Below are positions 1 through 13,053 of a stretch of DNA of 64,000 nucleotides, one piece after another (within the stretch, counting starts at the first letter, position 1; the number at the start of each line of letters is the position of its first letter). Source of the stretch: Mesorhizobium sp. dw_380. GTDB lineage: Bacteria > Pseudomonadota > Alphaproteobacteria > Rhizobiales > Rhizobiaceae. The position numbers were made by a program, and so were the translations under genes. The stretch is taken from contig NZ_JAFFIW010000013.1 of the NCBI RefSeq assembly GCF_018588885.1, positions 62,001 through 126,000 on the forward strand, written 5' to 3'. The notes under the pieces are model-generated. The model was not told the origin of the DNA. It saw nothing but the letters and a program-made list of their open reading frames with translations, and made no database searches.

Positions 1-589
<589 letters not shown>

Positions 590-680
590 TCAGCCAGCTT
601 TGCCGAAACTGCAGCGTCCAACTTTTTCTTCCGCCGGAAGGGGGCTGGCGCCGATTCGAAAGGCGAGGGGTGCCTGATTC

Positions 681-962
681 TCAGATCGGCTCGTCGAAAG
701 TGACGATCGACACTTCGCCTTCGAGCGCACCCTGGTAGGCCGACAGGTGCGGCTCGTCGTCGGGCACGCCGTCCATGTCGCCGATCTGGTCGAGTTCGGC
801 CTCGGCGTAACCTTCCGCCGCAAGCGATTCGAGTGCGCGGCGCACTGCCGAATCGTCGTCAGGGGCGACAAGCATGACATGCACGCCTTCCACTTTGCCG
901 CCCTTCCGCTTCCACACCCGGCCGGTGATGATGGTGACTGGACGTTCGTCATTGTCGTTCAC
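681..962 (-). CDS. small acidic protein of unknown function (93 aa)
   Basis: This is a 93-residue soluble acidic protein starting MNDNDERPV. It has no signal peptide, membrane segment or cysteines. The reading frame has strong G/C third positions, unlike the competing frames, which supports real coding. The pattern (short beta-strand-like start, then an Ala/Glu-rich helix with AVRRALESLAAEGYAEAEL) suggests a small alpha/beta fold. I do not recognise the family. It stands alone, transcribed away from the ribosomal block. Confidence 0.6.
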   Translation of the reverse strand: MNDNDERPVTIITGRVWKRKGGKVEGVHVMLVAPDDDSAVRRALESLAAEGYAEAELDQIGDMDGVPDDEPHLSAYQGALEGEVSIVTFDEPI

Positions 963-1434
963 GAGCTGATTCCTCTTGGTGAAGGGATGACGAGGGGGCT
1001 TCGGCCGCTCATGGCGCCTTTTCGCATGAAGCGAGGGCGCGCAAAAGCCGAAAGCCGGTCACTTTCTTCCTCGGCCTTGCAAATTGGCGAAAGAAAATTA
1101 CATGCGGATTTCGCATGGCTGCCAAGCCCGGCTTCGATGCAATATTTGCCACTGCGGGGTTGACGGTTCGCGGGCTTACGAGTAGAAGCCGCCCAGTCAG
1201 AACCGATGTGAGGCTCTCCTTTCCGAAGCGACACGCTTTGGAGTTTGCCTCAAACAGGGTTCGTTTTACGAGCGAAAAGACATTTCCGGCGTGCACGAAG
1301 CGGTTTCCGCTTCCTCTGCCATTTGTTCGGGCAAGACCGCGAGGCGCGGTTTGTGGCCCGAATTTGCGTATGGAAATGACGCTTTGAGCGGCCCTGACCG
1401 GGCGAGACACGGAATTGAGAGACAAGAGGGTTTA
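963..1434. other. 472-base intergenic leader before rpsL
   Basis: No convincing gene is seen here. ORFs crossing it lack recognisable motifs and are shadows or chance frames. The region separates the divergent small gene from rpsL and must hold the str operon promoter; one candidate is listed separately. A purine-rich GAGAGACAAGAGG stretch lies just upstream of the rpsL ATG and probably acts as ribosome binding site. Confidence 0.5.
1160..1188 (+). promoter_or_regulatory. candidate sigma-70 promoter of the str operon
   Basis: TTGACG at 1160-1165 is followed after 17 bases by TAGAAG at 1183-1188. The -35 is the same hexamer as in the better rpsM promoter at 17666, but the -10 is a weak match. 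It would give a leader of about 240 bases before rpsL. The call rests on sequence pattern only. Confidence 0.35.
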
Positions 1435-1806
1435 ATGCCTACCGTCAACCAGCTGATCCGCAAGCCGCGCATAGCGCCGGTGAAGCGCAACAAGGTCCCG
1501 GCCATGCAGCAGAACCCGCAGAAGCGGGGCGTCTGCACGCGCGTCTACACGACGACGCCGAAGAAGCCGAACTCGGCGCTGCGCAAGGTGGCCAAGATCC
1601 GCCTGACCAATGGTTTTGAGGTGATCGGTTACATCCCCGGCGAAGGTCACAACCTTCAGGAGCACTCCGTGGTCATGATCCGCGGCGGCCGCGTCAAGGA
1701 CCTTCCGGGCGTCCGCTACCACATCATCCGCGGCGTGCTCGACACGCAGGGTGTGAAGAACCGCAAGCAGCGCCGTTCGAAATACGGTGCGAAGCGTCCG
1801 AAGTAA
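1435..1806 (+). CDS. rpsL: 30S ribosomal protein S12
   Basis: S12 sits at the decoding centre of the small subunit and affects tRNA selection accuracy. The 123-residue protein has the normal family length and the conserved [10 protein letters not shown] segment (residues 42-51) and [12 protein letters not shown] segment. Lysines 43, 44 and 88 are present, so it looks like the ordinary streptomycin-sensitive form. The frame stays open upstream to 1291, but the ATG at 1435 gives the standard [11 protein letters not shown] start and has a purine-rich site before it. It is the first gene of the str operon, followed by rpsG after 63 bases. Confidence 0.98.
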   Translation: MPTVNQLIRKPRIAPVKRNKVPAMQQNPQKRGVCTRVYTTTPKKPNSALRKVAKIRLTNGFEVIGYIPGEGHNLQEHSVVMIRGGRVKDLPGVRYHIIRGVLDTQGVKNRKQRRSKYGAKRPK

Positions 1807-1857
1807 GGTTTTCCGGCTTTGGCGCTTTTTTGACTGCGCCGGGCTATGAGAGATTGA

Positions 1858-2340
<483 letters not shown>

Positions 2341-2369
2341 AGCGCGAACAGGACTGAGAGGCAGCTACG

Positions 2370-4460
2370 ATGGCCCGCGAATACAAAATCGAAGACTACC
2401 GCAATTTCGGTATCATGGCGCATATCGACGCCGGCAAGACGACGACCACCGAGCGCGTCCTCTATTACACGGGCAAGTCGCACAAGATCGGCGAAGTCCA
2501 CGACGGCGCTGCCACCATGGACTGGATGGAGCAGGAGCAGGAACGCGGCATCACCATCACGTCCGCCGCCACCACGACCTTCTGGAAGGGCCGTGACGGC
2601 AAGATGCACCGCTTCAACATCATCGACACTCCCGGACACGTCGACTTCACCATCGAAGTCGAGCGTTCGCTGCGCGTGCTCGACGGCGCCATTGCGCTGC
2701 TCGATGCCAACGCCGGTGTCGAGCCGCAGACGGAAACCGTCTGGCGCCAGGCCGACAAGTACCGTGTGCCGCGCATGATCTTCTGCAACAAGATGGACAA
2801 GATCGGCGCCGACTTCTACCGCTCGGTCGAGATGATCGGCTCGCGCCTTGGTGCGCAGGCCGTCGTCATGCAGCTGCCGATCGGCGCCGAGACCGAATTC
2901 AAGGGCGTCGTCGACCTCGTCGAGATGAACGCGCTTGTCTGGCGCGACGAGACGCTGGGCGCTGCCTGGGACGTCGTCGAGATTCCGGCCGACCTTCAGG
3001 CGCGTGCCGAAGAGTACCGCGAGAAGATGATCGAAGCCGCCGTCGAAATGGACGAGACGGCGCTCGAGAACTACCTCGAAGGCAAGATGCCGTCGAACGA
3101 CGAGATCCGTTCGCTGATCCGCAAGGGCACGATCGCGGTCAAGTTCTACCCGATGTTCTGCGGCTCGGCCTTCAAGAACAAGGGCGTGCAGCCGCTGCTC
3201 GACGCCGTTGTCGAATACCTGCCGTCGCCGGCCGACGTTCCGGCCATCAAGGGTGTCGATGCCAAGACCGACGCCGAGATCGAGCGTCACGCAGACGACA
3301 ACGAGCCGCTGTCGATGCTCGCCTTCAAGATCATGAACGATCCGTTCGTCGGTTCGCTGACCTTTGCCCGCATCTATTCGGGCAAGCTCACCAAGGGCGT
3401 CTCGGTCGACAACACCGTCAAGGGCAAGAAGGAGCGCATCGGCCGCATGCTGCAGATGCATGCGAATTCGCGCGCCGACGTCGAGGAAGCTTTTGCCGGC
3501 GACATCGTCGCCCTGGCTGGCCTCAAGGACACGACCACCGGCGACACGCTGTGCGATCCGCTGCACCCGGTCATCCTGGAGCGCATGGAATTCCCCGATC
3601 CGGTCATCCAGATCGCCATCGAGCCGAAGACCAAGAACGACCAGGAAAAGATGGGCCTCGCCCTTCACCGCCTGGCTGCCGAGGATCCGTCCTTCCGCGT
3701 CAAGACCGACGAGGAAAGCGGCCAGACCATCATCTCCGGCATGGGCGAACTGCATCTCGACATCATCGTCGACCGTATGCGCCGCGAGTTCAAGGTGGAA
3801 GCCAATGTCGGCGCGCCGCAGGTGGCTTATCGCGAGACGATCACCCGCAAGCACGAGCAGGACTATACGCACAAGAAGCAGACCGGCGGTACCGGCCAGT
3901 TCGCCCGCGTCAAGGTCGTGTTCGAGCCGAATTCGGAGAGCGAAGACTTCGTGTTCGAGTCCAAGATCGTCGGCGGCGCGGTGCCGAAGGAATACATTCC
4001 CGGCGTCGAAAAGGGTATCCAGAGCGTCATGGGCGCTGGCCCGTTCGCTGGCTTCCCGATGATCGGCGTCAGGGCGACGCTGATCGACGGTGCCTACCAC
4101 GACGTCGACTCCTCGGTGCTGGCCTTCGAAATCGCGTCCCGCGCCTGCTTCCGTGAAGCAGCCCCCAAGCTTGGCGTGCAGCTGCTCGAGCCGATCATGA
4201 AGGTCGAGGTGGTGACGCCGGAAGACTATGTCGGCAGCGTCATCGGCGATCTGAACGGCCGTCGTGGCCAGATCCAGGGTCAGGAAGCGCGTGGCGTGGC
4301 CGTCGTCATCAACGCGATGGTGCCGCTCGCCAATATGTTCAAGTACGTCGACAACCTGCGCTCGATGAGCCAGGGCCGCGCGGCCTACACGATGCAGTTC
4401 GATCACTACGAGCCGGTCCCGACCGCGGTCGCTCAGGAAGTCCAGAAAAAGTACGCGTAA
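2370..4460 (+). CDS. fusA: elongation factor G
   Basis: EF-G is the translocation and ribosome-recycling GTPase. The protein of 696 residues shows the P-loop AHIDAGKT (17-24), G3 DTPGH (from residue 86), and G4 NKMDK (from 140). Domains II to V follow, including the conserved SGMGELHL region. It is full length with no frame break. GAGAGGCAGC precedes the ATG. The large reverse-strand ORF overlapping it is a codon-bias shadow. The order rpsG-fusA-tuf is the classical str arrangement. Confidence 0.98.
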   Translation: MAREYKIEDYRNFGIMAHIDAGKTTTTERVLYYTGKSHKIGEVHDGAATMDWMEQEQERGITITSAATTTFWKGRDGKMHRFNIIDTPGHVDFTIEVERSLRVLDGAIALLDANAGVEPQTETVWRQADKYRVPRMIFCNKMDKIGADFYRSVEMIGSRLGAQAVVMQLPIGAETEFKGVVDLVEMNALVWRDETLGAAWDVVEIPADLQARAEEYREKMIEAAVEMDETALENYLEGKMPSNDEIRSLIRKGTIAVKFYPMFCGSAFKNKGVQPLLDAVVEYLPSPADVPAIKGVDAKTDAEIERHADDNEPLSMLAFKIMNDPFVGSLTFARIYSGKLTKGVSVDNTVKGKKERIGRMLQMHANSRADVEEAFAGDIVALAGLKDTTTGDTLCDPLHPVILERMEFPDPVIQIAIEPKTKNDQEKMGLALHRLAAEDPSFRVKTDEESGQTIISGMGELHLDIIVDRMRREFKVEANVGAPQVAYRETITRKHEQDYTHKKQTGGTGQFARVKVVFEPNSESEDFVFESKIVGGAVPKEYIPGVEKGIQSVMGAGPFAGFPMIGVRATLIDGAYHDVDSSVLAFEIASRACFREAAPKLGVQLLEPIMKVEVVTPEDYVGSVIGDLNGRRGQIQGQEARGVAVVINAMVPLANMFKYVDNLRSMSQGRAAYTMQFDHYEPVPTAVAQEVQKKYA

Positions 4461-4527
4461 CTCGAAAGAGCTGCCGCGGTAACGCAATTCAAAGCCCGCA
4501 TGGGCGAGCAGGAAATGGAGACATCAC

Positions 4528-5703
<1,176 letters not shown>

Positions 5704-5773
5704 TTTTGGACTTAAACCGATCTGTCGCGGGCGCGGAAGTTGCCCGCGCCGCGCCAGAACAAGGAAGTGACGC

Positions 5774-6082
5774 ATGAACGGACAGAATATCCGCATCCGC
5801 CTGAAGGCGTTTGACCACCGCGTGCTCGACGCCTCGACGAAGGAAATCGTGTCGACGGCCAAGCGCACCGGGGCAAACGTCCGCGGCCCCATTCCGCTGC
5901 CGACGCGGATCGAAAAATTCACGGTCAACCGGTCGCCTCACGTCGACAAGAAGAGCCGCGAGCAGTTCGAGATGCGCACGCACAAGCGTCTGCTCGACAT
6001 CGTCGATCCGACCCCGCAGACCGTCGATGCTTTGATGAAGCTCGATCTGGCCGCCGGCGTCGACGTCGAGATCAAGCTCTAA
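5774..6082 (+). CDS. rpsJ: 30S ribosomal protein S10
   Basis: S10 is a 30S head protein that also acts as the NusE antitermination partner. The 102-residue protein begins [15 protein letters not shown] and ends in the conserved DVEIKL tail. AAGGAAG precedes the ATG. Only 70 bases separate it from tuf and there is no T-run terminator between them. The S10 genes are therefore probably cotranscribed with the str genes. Confidence 0.98.
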   Translation: MNGQNIRIRLKAFDHRVLDASTKEIVSTAKRTGANVRGPIPLPTRIEKFTVNRSPHVDKKSREQFEMRTHKRLLDIVDPTPQTVDALMKLDLAAGVDVEIKL

Positions 6083-6143
6083 GGGAATGAGAGCGCGGTA
6101 AGGGGCGGTGCCCCTGGCCCGGAACTCTAAAGGAATTGAACCG

Positions 6144-6857
6144 ATGCGTTCAGGTGTGATTGCAAAGAAGGTGGGAATGACCCGCATCTACAACGATGCC
6201 GGGGAACATGTTCCCGTCACCGTTCTCCAGATGGAGAACTGCCAGGTCGTGGCGCAGCGCACGCAGGAGAAGAATGGCTACACCGCCGTTCAGCTCGGCG
6301 TTGGCCTCGCCAAGGTGAAGAACACGTCGAAGGCGATGCGCGGCCATTTCGCGACCGCTTCCGTCGAGCCGAAGGCGAAGGTCGCCGAGTTCCGCGTCTC
6401 CGCCGACAACATGATCGATGTCGGCGCCGAGATCACGGTCGAGCACTTCGTCGCCGGCCAGAAGGTCGATGTGACGGGCACGACGATCGGCAAGGGTTTC
6501 CAGGGCGTCATCAAGCGTCACCACATGGGTGGTGGCCGCGCGACCCACGGTAACTCGGTCTCGCACCGTACGCACGGTTCGACCGGCCAGCGCCAGGACC
6601 CCGGCAAGGTGTTCAAGGGCAAGCATATGGCTGGTCACATGGGCGACACCCGCGTGACGACGCAGAACGTCGAGATTGTCTCGACCGATGCCGACCGCGG
6701 TTTGATCCTGATCCGCGGAGCGGTTCCCGGATCGAAGGGCGCCTGGATCCTGGTCCGCGACGCGGCCAAGGTAGCACTGCCGGCCAATGCGCCGAAGCCT
6801 GCCGCGATCCGCGCTGTTGCTAAGAACGAGGCTCCGGCCACAGAGGGAGCGGAATAA
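6144..6857 (+). CDS. rplC: 50S ribosomal protein L3
   Basis: L3 is an early assembly protein whose extension approaches the peptidyl transferase centre. The chosen ATG at 6144 follows AAAGGA at 6130 and gives [14 protein letters not shown], the family start; the frame is open further upstream but without homology. The product is 237 residues and carries the conserved [16 protein letters not shown] segment ([17 protein letters not shown]). The C-terminal Ala/Pro/Lys tail after residue about 215 is typical of rhizobial L3. Its stop overlaps the rplD start by one base. Confidence 0.97.
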   Translation: MRSGVIAKKVGMTRIYNDAGEHVPVTVLQMENCQVVAQRTQEKNGYTAVQLGVGLAKVKNTSKAMRGHFATASVEPKAKVAEFRVSADNMIDVGAEITVEHFVAGQKVDVTGTTIGKGFQGVIKRHHMGGGRATHGNSVSHRTHGSTGQRQDPGKVFKGKHMAGHMGDTRVTTQNVEIVSTDADRGLILIRGAVPGSKGAWILVRDAAKVALPANAPKPAAIRAVAKNEAPATEGAE

Positions 6858-7477
6858 TGGATCTCAAGATCACAACGCTCGGCGGCAAGGACGCCGGCAA
6901 GGTGGAACTCTCTGACGGGATTTTCGGCCTTGATCCGCGCGAGGACATCCTGCAGCGCGTCGTGCGCTGGCAGCTTGCCAAGAAGCAGCAGGGCACGCAC
7001 AAGACCAAGGGCCGCGCCGAAATCGCGCGCACCGGCGCTAAGATGTACAAGCAGAAGGGTACGGGCCGCGCCCGTCACCATTCGGCACGCGCTCCGCAGT
7101 TCCGCGGCGGCGGCAAGGCCCACGGCCCGGTCGTTCGCAGCCATGAGCATGAACTGCCGAAGAAGGTGCGCGCTTTGGGCTTGAAGCATGCTCTCTCGGC
7201 CAAGGCCAAGAGCGCGTCGATCATCATCATCGACGAGCTGAAGCTGACCGAGGCCAAGACCAAGGCGCTGATCGCGAATTTCGCGACGCTGGGCCTGACC
7301 AACGCCCTGGTGATTGGTGGCGCCGAGCTTGACAAGAACTTCAAGCTGGCCGCGACCAACATCCCCAACATCGACGTGCTGCCCATCCAGGGCATCAACG
7401 TCTACGACATTCTGCGCCGCGGCACGCTGGTCCTTTCGAAGGCCGCCGTCGAGGCTCTCGAGGAGCGCTTTAAATGA
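6857..7477 (+). CDS. rplD: 50S ribosomal protein L4
   Basis: L4 lines the constriction of the nascent-peptide exit tunnel. The 206-residue protein keeps the loop with [19 protein letters not shown]. Its ATG shares a base with the rplC stop (TAATG), and its own stop overlaps rplW in ATGA, so translation is probably coupled. In E. coli L4 represses the S10 operon; no equivalent leader was recognised here. Confidence 0.97.
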   Translation: MDLKITTLGGKDAGKVELSDGIFGLDPREDILQRVVRWQLAKKQQGTHKTKGRAEIARTGAKMYKQKGTGRARHHSARAPQFRGGGKAHGPVVRSHEHELPKKVRALGLKHALSAKAKSASIIIIDELKLTEAKTKALIANFATLGLTNALVIGGAELDKNFKLAATNIPNIDVLPIQGINVYDILRRGTLVLSKAAVEALEERFK

Positions 7478-7767
7478 CCGACCTTCGTCACTACGACGTG
7501 ATCGTCAGCCCGGCGATCACTGAAAAGTCGACCATGGCTTCCGAGCAAAACCAGGTCGTCTTCAACGTCGCCAAGAAGGCGTCGAAGCCGGAAATCAAGG
7601 CCGCCGTCGAAGCGCTGTTCGGCGTCAAGGTGATGGCCGTGAACACGCTTGTCCGCAAGGGCAAGATCAAGCGCTTCCGCGGCACGATCGGCCGCCAGAG
7701 CGACGTCAAGAAGGCGGTTGTGACGCTGGCCGACGGCCAGTCGATCGACGTCGCGACGGGTCTCTGA
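7474..7767 (+). CDS. rplW: 50S ribosomal protein L23
   Basis: L23 surrounds the tunnel exit and is the docking site for trigger factor and SRP. The 97-residue protein starts [19 protein letters not shown] and holds the conserved [14 protein letters not shown] stretch. It overlaps rplD by four bases (ATGA). Length and position are ordinary for the S10 operon. Confidence 0.97.
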   Translation: MTDLRHYDVIVSPAITEKSTMASEQNQVVFNVAKKASKPEIKAAVEALFGVKVMAVNTLVRKGKIKRFRGTIGRQSDVKKAVVTLADGQSIDVATGL

Positions 7768-7790
7768 GCAAGGCCGCGAGGACAACAACA

Positions 7791-8624
7791 ATGGCACTGA
7801 AAAAATTCAACCCGGTAACGCCGAGCACCCGCCAGCTGGTCATCGTCGACCGCTCGGGCCTCTACAAGGGCAAGCCTGTAAAGGGCCTGACCGAGGGCCT
7901 GACCAAGTCGGGCGGCCGCAACAATTACGGCCGCATCACCGCCCGATTCATCGGCGGTGGTCACAAGCGTTCGTACCGCATCATCGACTTCAAGCGCCGC
8001 AAGTTCGACGTCGTCGGTACGGTCGAGCGCATTGAATATGATCCGAACCGCACCGCCTTCATCGCGCTGATCAAGTATGACGATGGCGAGCTGTCCTACA
8101 TCATCGCCCCGCAGCGCCTTGCCGCCGGCGACAAGATCGTGGCTGGCGAAGCGGTCGACGTGAAGCCGGGCAATGCGATGCCGCTGGCATCGATGCCGGT
8201 CGGCACGATCGTCCACAACATCGAGCTGAAGCCGGGCAAGGGCGGCCAGGTCGCTCGTTCGGCTGGCGGTTACGCCCAGCTGGTCGGTCGCGACCAGGGC
8301 ATGGCGATCCTGCGCCTTAACTCGGGCGAGCAGCGTGTCGTTCACGGCTCCTGCATGGCCACCGTCGGTGCCGTGTCGAACCCCGACCACGGCAACATCA
8401 ACGACGGCAAGGCCGGCCGCACGGTTTGGCGCGGCAAGCGTCCGCACAATCGCGGCGTGACCATGAACCCGGTCGACCATCCGCATGGCGGTGGTGAAGG
8501 CCGCACCTCCGGTGGCCGTCATCCGGTCAGCCCGTGGGGCAAGCCGACCAAGGGCAAGAAGACGCGGTCCAACAAGGCGACCGACAAGTTCATCCTGCGC
8601 TCGCGCCATCAGCGCAAGAGCTAA
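7791..8624 (+). CDS. rplB: 50S ribosomal protein L2
   Basis: L2 is needed for subunit association and peptidyl transfer. The 277-residue protein has the RNA-binding domain and the conserved C-terminal segment with [13 protein letters not shown], including the histidine implicated in peptidyl transferase function. GAGGACAACAACA precedes the ATG. It lies 23 bases after rplW. Confidence 0.98.
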   Translation: MALKKFNPVTPSTRQLVIVDRSGLYKGKPVKGLTEGLTKSGGRNNYGRITARFIGGGHKRSYRIIDFKRRKFDVVGTVERIEYDPNRTAFIALIKYDDGELSYIIAPQRLAAGDKIVAGEAVDVKPGNAMPLASMPVGTIVHNIELKPGKGGQVARSAGGYAQLVGRDQGMAILRLNSGEQRVVHGSCMATVGAVSNPDHGNINDGKAGRTVWRGKRPHNRGVTMNPVDHPHGGGEGRTSGGRHPVSPWGKPTKGKKTRSNKATDKFILRSRHQRKS

Positions 8625-8640
8625 GAAGAGGTAACGCCAA

Positions 8641-8919
8641 GTGACTCGTTCTATTTGGAAAGGCCCCTTCATCGACGGCTACCTTCTCAAGAAGGTGGAC
8701 AAGGTTCGTGAAGGTGGTCGCAATGAGGTGATCAAGATGTGGAGCCGTCGCTCCACCATCCTGCCGCAGTTCGTCGGCTTCACCTTCGGTGTCTACAACG
8801 GCCAGAAGCATGTTCCCGTCTCGGTGAACGAGGACATGGTCGGTCATAAGTTCGGTGAATTCGCTCCGACGCGGACCTATTACGGTCACGGCGCGGATAA
8901 GAAGGCGAAGAGGAAATAA
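8641..8919 (+). CDS. rpsS: 30S ribosomal protein S19
   Basis: S19 sits in the 30S head and contacts the A-site finger. The 92-residue protein uses a GTG start at 8641, giving [23 protein letters not shown] lies upstream at a suitable distance. The conserved [17 protein letters not shown] block is present. The use of GTG where the neighbours use ATG is the only notable feature. Confidence 0.97.
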   Translation: MTRSIWKGPFIDGYLLKKVDKVREGGRNEVIKMWSRRSTILPQFVGFTFGVYNGQKHVPVSVNEDMVGHKFGEFAPTRTYYGHGADKKAKRK

Positions 8920-8921
8920 TC

Positions 8922-9311
8922 ATGGGCAAGGCCAAAGCTCCGCGCAGGCTTGCTGACAACGAAGCGCGCGCCGTGTTGCGCACGATCCGTATCAGCCCGC
9001 AGAAGCTGAACCTGGTTGCCGCGCTGATCCGCGGCAAGAAGGTCGCGACAGCGCTTTCCGATCTCGAATTCTCGGCCAAGCGGATTTCCGGCACGGTCAA
9101 GAAGACGTTGGAATCGGCGATTGCCAACGCTGAAAACAACCACGACCTGGATGTCGATGCGCTGATCGTGGCGGAAGCCTATGTCGGCAAGTCGATCGTC
9201 ATGAAGCGGTTCCACGCTCGTGGCCGTGGTCGCGCCAGCCGCATCGAGAAGCCGTTCTCGCACCTCACGATCGTCGTTCGTGAAGTCGAAGAAAAAGGGG
9301 AGGCCGCATAA
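8922..9311 (+). CDS. rplV: 50S ribosomal protein L22
   Basis: L22 forms part of the tunnel wall with a long beta hairpin. The 129-residue protein carries the conserved [18 protein letters not shown] segment and the hairpin region [17 protein letters not shown]. The start is two bases after the rpsS stop and the stop overlaps the rpsC ATG (TAATG), which suggests coupled translation. Confidence 0.97.
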   Translation: MGKAKAPRRLADNEARAVLRTIRISPQKLNLVAALIRGKKVATALSDLEFSAKRISGTVKKTLESAIANAENNHDLDVDALIVAEAYVGKSIVMKRFHARGRGRASRIEKPFSHLTIVVREVEEKGEAA

Positions 9312-10036
9312 TGGGCCAGAAAGTTAATCCGATCGGTCTTCGCCTCGGCATCAACCGCACCTGGGATTCGCGCTGGTTCGCGAACACCGGCGAGTACGGC
9401 AAGCTGCTGCATGAGGACATCAAGATCCGCAAGTATCTTGAGAAGGAACTCAAGCAGGCCGCGATCTCGAAGGTCGTGATCGAGCGCCCGCATAAGAAGT
9501 GCCGCGTCACCATCCATGCGGCGCGCCCGGGTCTGATCATCGGCAAGAAGGGCGCCGACATCGAGAAGCTCCGCAAGAAGCTGATGGAGATGACGAAGTC
9601 CGAGACGCACCTCAACATCGTCGAAGTGCGCAAGCCGGAAATCGACGCGACCCTGGTCGCCCAGTCGATCGCCCAGCAGCTCGAGCGCCGTATCGCGTTC
9701 CGCCGCGCCATGAAGCGCGCCGTGCAGTCGGCGATGCGCCTCGGTGCCGAAGGCATCCGCATCAACTGCTCCGGCCGTCTCGGCGGCGCCGAGATCGCGC
9801 GCATGGAATGGTACCGCGAAGGTCGCGTGCCGCTGCACACGCTGCGCGCCGATGTCGACTACGGCACGGCCGAGGCTCACACGGCGTATGGCATCTGCGG
9901 CGTCAAGGTCTGGGTGTTCAAGGGCGAGATCCTCGAGCACGACCCGATGGCTTCGGAGCGTCGTGCGACCGAGGGCGATGCTGCACATGGCGGTGGTGGT
10001 GATCGCGAGCGCGGTCGTCGTCGCGAAAACGCCTGA
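9311..10036 (+). CDS. rpsC: 30S ribosomal protein S3
   Basis: S3 helps form the mRNA entry tunnel and contributes to mRNA unwinding. The 241-residue protein begins [22 protein letters not shown] and contains the KH-domain motif [14 protein letters not shown] near residue 75. The C-terminal tail is Gly/Arg/Glu-rich, as in other rhizobial S3 proteins. It overlaps rplV by one base. Confidence 0.98.
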   Translation: MGQKVNPIGLRLGINRTWDSRWFANTGEYGKLLHEDIKIRKYLEKELKQAAISKVVIERPHKKCRVTIHAARPGLIIGKKGADIEKLRKKLMEMTKSETHLNIVEVRKPEIDATLVAQSIAQQLERRIAFRRAMKRAVQSAMRLGAEGIRINCSGRLGGAEIARMEWYREGRVPLHTLRADVDYGTAEAHTAYGICGVKVWVFKGEILEHDPMASERRATEGDAAHGGGGDRERGRRRENA

Positions 10037-10063
10037 GACATTTAGGAATTTGGAGTTAGAACG

Positions 10064-10477
10064 ATGCTGCAGCCAAAGCGCACAAAGTTCCGCAAGCAGT
10101 TCAAGGGCCGTATCCATGGTACCGCAAAGGGCGGTACCAACCTGGATTTCGGTGGTTTCGGGCTGAAGGCGCTTGAGCCGAACCGCGTCACCGCGCGTGA
10201 GATCGAGGCGGCCCGCCGCGCGATCACTCGCGAAATGAAGCGCGCTGGCCGCGTCTGGATCCGCATTTTCCCGGATCTGCCGGTCACGTCGAAGCCGACC
10301 GAAGTCCGCATGGGCAAGGGCAAGGGTGCGGTCGATTACTGGGCGGCGCGCGTCAAGCCGGGCCGCATCATGTTCGAGATCGACGGCGTCAATGAAGAAA
10401 CCGCCCGTGAGGCGCTGCGTCTCGGCGCGGCCAAGCTCTCGGTCAGGACGCGCTTCGTACAGCGCATCGCAGAATAA
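10064..10477 (+). CDS. rplP: 50S ribosomal protein L16
   Basis: L16 organises the A-site region of the large subunit. The 137-residue protein starts [16 protein letters not shown] and keeps the conserved [22 protein letters not shown] segment, which contains the arginine hydroxylated in some bacteria. It is the usual length and lies 27 bases after rpsC. Confidence 0.98.
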   Translation: MLQPKRTKFRKQFKGRIHGTAKGGTNLDFGGFGLKALEPNRVTAREIEAARRAITREMKRAGRVWIRIFPDLPVTSKPTEVRMGKGKGAVDYWAARVKPGRIMFEIDGVNEETAREALRLGAAKLSVRTRFVQRIAE

Positions 10478-10490
10478 GGACGGGCTGATC

Positions 10491-10691
10491 ATGAAAGCCG
10501 AAGACATCCGGACCAAGACCCAGGACCAGCTGACCGACGACCTGGCCAGCCTGAAGAAGGAGCAGTTCAACCTGCGCTTCCAGAAGGCCACCGGCCAGCT
10601 CGAGAAGACCGCGCGCGTGAGGCAGGTCCGCAAGGACATTGCGCGTATCAAGACCATCGCTGCGGAAAAGTCCGCGGCCAAGAAGGCTTAA
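10491..10691 (+). CDS. rpmC: 50S ribosomal protein L29
   Basis: L29 is a small helical protein at the tunnel exit beside L23. The frame is open from 10326, but the ATG at 10491 gives [14 protein letters not shown], the family start, with AAGGACGGG before it. The product is 66 residues with the conserved [18 protein letters not shown] core and a Lys/Ala-rich tail. Confidence 0.96.
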   Translation: MKAEDIRTKTQDQLTDDLASLKKEQFNLRFQKATGQLEKTARVRQVRKDIARIKTIAAEKSAAKKA

Positions 10692-10702
10692 GGACGAAAA
10701 CC

Positions 10703-10942
10703 ATGCCAAAGCGCATTCTGCAGGGCACCGTCGTCAGCGACAAGAACGAGAAGACGGTTGTCGTCAAGGTCGAACGGCGCTTCACGCATCCCGTGATGAA
10801 GAAGACCGTGCGCATGACCAAGAAGTACAAGGCGCACGACGAGAACAACGCCCACAAGGTTGGCGATCAGGTGTTCATCCAGGAATCGAAGCCGATTTCC
10901 AAGGATAAGCGCTGGATCGTCGTGTCTTCGGACCAGGCGTAA
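10703..10942 (+). CDS. rpsQ: 30S ribosomal protein S17
   Basis: S17 is a primary 16S rRNA binding protein with an OB fold. The 79-residue protein starts [25 protein letters not shown] and keeps the conserved [19 protein letters not shown] segment. It is the last gene of the S10 group; 73 bases with a small hairpin separate it from rplN. Confidence 0.97.
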   Translation: MPKRILQGTVVSDKNEKTVVVKVERRFTHPVMKKTVRMTKKYKAHDENNAHKVGDQVFIQESKPISKDKRWIVVSSDQA

Positions 10943-10964
10943 AACAAACGAATTTTGGACAGAC

Positions 10965-10990
10965 CGGGGAGGGGTGAAGAACCCGTCCCG
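10965..10990 (+). promoter_or_regulatory. small hairpin between rpsQ and rplN
   Basis: A GGGA-G-GGGT arm (67-75) faces ACCC-G-TCCC (10981-10989) across a GAAGA loop, with one G-G mismatch. No T-run follows. It marks the S10/spc junction and may be an RNA processing or attenuation signal, but nothing in the sequence proves a role. Confidence 0.3.
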
Positions 10991-11015
10991 TTAGAAAAGA
11001 AGAAGGCGGCCAGTC

Positions 11016-11384
11016 ATGATTCAGATGCAAACAAACCTCGACGTCGCGGATAATTCCGGCGCCCGTCGTGTCATGTGCATCAAGGTGCTGGGCGGCTCGA
11101 AGCGGAAATACGCTTCCGTGGGCGACATCATCGTGGTGTCGATCAAGGAAGCCATTCCGCGCGGCCGCGTAAAGAAGGGCGATGTGATGAAGGCGGTCGT
11201 GGTTCGCACGGCCAAGGACATCCGCCGCCCGGACGGCAGCGTGATCCGTTTCGACAAGAACGCGGCCGTTCTCGTCGATAACAAGAAAGAGCCGATCGGC
11301 ACGCGTATCTTCGGACCGGTTCCGCGCGAACTCCGCGCCAAGAACCACATGAAGATCATCTCGCTCGCGCCTGAAGTGCTGTAA
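11016..11384 (+). CDS. rplN: 50S ribosomal protein L14
   Basis: L14 lies at the subunit interface and is the binding site of the silencing factor RsfS. The 122-residue protein begins [18 protein letters not shown] and ends [10 protein letters not shown], both family signatures. It is the first gene of the spc group. Confidence 0.98.
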   Translation: MIQMQTNLDVADNSGARRVMCIKVLGGSKRKYASVGDIIVVSIKEAIPRGRVKKGDVMKAVVVRTAKDIRRPDGSVIRFDKNAAVLVDNKKEPIGTRIFGPVPRELRAKNHMKIISLAPEVL

Positions 11385-11396
11385 GGAGCCGGACCA

Positions 11397-11711
11397 ATGC
11401 AGAAGATTAGAAAAGGCGACAAGGTCGTCGTGCTGGCCGGCAAGGACAAGGGCCGTTCGGGCGAAGTCCTCTCGGTTCAGCCGAAGGATGACACCGCGCT
11501 GGTGCGCGGCGTCAACATGATCCGTCGTCACCAGAAGCAGTCCCAGTCCCAAGAGGGCGGGATCATCACCAAGGAAGCGCCGATCCAGCTGTCGAACATC
11601 GCGCTGGCCGACCCCAAGGATGGCAAGCCGACCCGCGTCGGTTTCATCTTCCAGAAGGACGGCAAGAAGGTGCGCGTCGCCAAGCGCTCGGGAGAAGTCA
11701 TCAATGGCTAA
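11397..11711 (+). CDS. rplX: 50S ribosomal protein L24
   Basis: L24 initiates 50S assembly and sits near the tunnel exit. The 104-residue protein starts [22 protein letters not shown], a KOW motif. AAGGAGCC is a strong ribosome binding site. Its last eight bases overlap the start of rplE in another frame. Confidence 0.97.
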   Translation: MQKIRKGDKVVVLAGKDKGRSGEVLSVQPKDDTALVRGVNMIRRHQKQSQSQEGGIITKEAPIQLSNIALADPKDGKPTRVGFIFQKDGKKVRVAKRSGEVING

Positions 11712-12282
11712 GGCTCAAACCAAGCAGGCGACTGCAACCAACACGCCGCGCCTCAAGCAGGTCTACAACGAGACCATCCGCAAGGCGCTGCAGGAGCAGT
11801 TCGGCTACGACAACGACATGCAGGTTCCGCGCCTCGACAAGATCGTGCTGAACATGGGTGTCGGCGAAGCGACCGCCGATTCGAAGAAGCCCTCGGTTGC
11901 GGCCGAAGACCTGGCGATGATCGCCGGCCAGAAGGCCGTCGTCACCCGCGCCCGCAATTCGATCGCCGGCTTCAAGGTCCGCGAGAACATGCCGATCGGC
12001 GCCAAGGTCACGCTGCGCAAGGAACGTATGTACGAGTTCCTCGACCGCCTCGTGAACATCGCACTGCCGCGCGTCCGCGACTTCCGCGGACTGAACCCCA
12101 AGAGCTTCGATGGCCGTGGCAACTACGCCATGGGCATCAAGGAGCACATCGTGTTCCCGGAGATCAACTACGACAAGGTTGATCAGATCTGGGGCATGGA
12201 CGTCATCGTTTGTACGACTGCGAAGACGGACGACGAAGCCAGGGCATTGCTCAAGGCTTTCAACTTCCCCTTCCGCCAGTAA
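11704..12282 (+). CDS. rplE: 50S ribosomal protein L5
   Basis: L5 binds 5S rRNA and contacts P-site tRNA. The ATG at 11704, inside the rplX 3' end and preceded by GGGAGAAG, gives a 192-residue product with an N-terminal Thr/Lys-rich extension of about 15 residues. The core carries [12 protein letters not shown] and the NYAMGIKEH block. The upstream part of the open frame lies wholly within rplX and is not part of the gene. Confidence 0.96.
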   Translation: MAKAQTKQATATNTPRLKQVYNETIRKALQEQFGYDNDMQVPRLDKIVLNMGVGEATADSKKPSVAAEDLAMIAGQKAVVTRARNSIAGFKVRENMPIGAKVTLRKERMYEFLDRLVNIALPRVRDFRGLNPKSFDGRGNYAMGIKEHIVFPEINYDKVDQIWGMDVIVCTTAKTDDEARALLKAFNFPFRQ

Positions 12283-12309
12283 CGGCAGCGAGAAAAGGAA
12301 AAATCTGAA

Positions 12310-12615
12310 ATGGCAAAGACCAGCTCAGTCGAGAAGAACAACAGGCGCCGCAAGCTTGCCGACCAATACGGTCCCAAGCGCGCTGCGCTGAAGGCGATCA
12401 TCATGGATCAGTCCAAGCCGATGGAAGAGCGCTTCCGCGCTCAGCTCAAGCTTGCTGCCCTGCCGCGCAACTCGGCCAAGATCCGCATCCGCAACCGCTG
12501 CGAAGTCACCGGCCGCCCGCGTGCCTACTATCGCAAGCTCAAAGTATCGCGCATCGCGCTTCGTGATCTCGGCAACAACGGCCAGATCCCGGGCCTGGTC
12601 AAGTCGAGCTGGTAA
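12310..12615 (+). CDS. rpsN: 30S ribosomal protein S14 (zinc-independent form)
   Basis: S14 is a 30S head protein. The 101-residue product is the long type that lacks the CxxC zinc motifs of the short form. Conserved [15 protein letters not shown] and the C-terminal IPGLVKSSW are present. It lies 27 bases after rplE. Confidence 0.97.
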   Translation: MAKTSSVEKNNRRRKLADQYGPKRAALKAIIMDQSKPMEERFRAQLKLAALPRNSAKIRIRNRCEVTGRPRAYYRKLKVSRIALRDLGNNGQIPGLVKSSW

Positions 12616-12627
12616 GGAGGACATAAC

Positions 12628-13026
12628 ATGTCATTGAGCGATCCTCTCGGCGATATGCTGACCCGCATCCGCAACGCCTACGGCCGCAAGAAGTCGAGTG
12701 TCTCGACGCCCGCCTCGCGTCTGCGCACCCGCGTCCTCGACGTGCTGAAGGCTGAAGGCTACATCCGCGACTACAGCCAGACCGACTTCGACAACGGCAA
12801 GTCCGAAATCGAAATCGAGCTGAAGTATTTCGACGGTGCGCCGGTCGTGCGCGAAATCGCCCGCGTCTCGAAGCCGGGCCGTCGCGTTTACGTTTCGGCC
12901 AAGTCGATCCCGCACGTCGCCAACGGCCTCGGCATCGCCATCCTTTCGACACCGAAGGGCGTGATGGCCGACCACGAAGCACGCGAACAGAATGTCGGCG
13001 GCGAGATCCTCTGCCAGATCTTCTGA
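12628..13026 (+). CDS. rpsH: 30S ribosomal protein S8
   Basis: S8 binds the central domain of 16S rRNA and in E. coli represses the spc operon. The 132-residue protein begins [20 protein letters not shown] and ends in the GGEILCQIF motif. TAAGGAGG at 12613-12620 overlaps the rpsN stop and forms an excellent ribosome binding site. Confidence 0.98.
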   Translation: MSLSDPLGDMLTRIRNAYGRKKSSVSTPASRLRTRVLDVLKAEGYIRDYSQTDFDNGKSEIEIELKYFDGAPVVREIARVSKPGRRVYVSAKSIPHVANGLGIAILSTPKGVMADHEAREQNVGGEILCQIF

Positions 13027-13053
13027 TCTGGCAGCTGACCGCAAAGTGGAATC

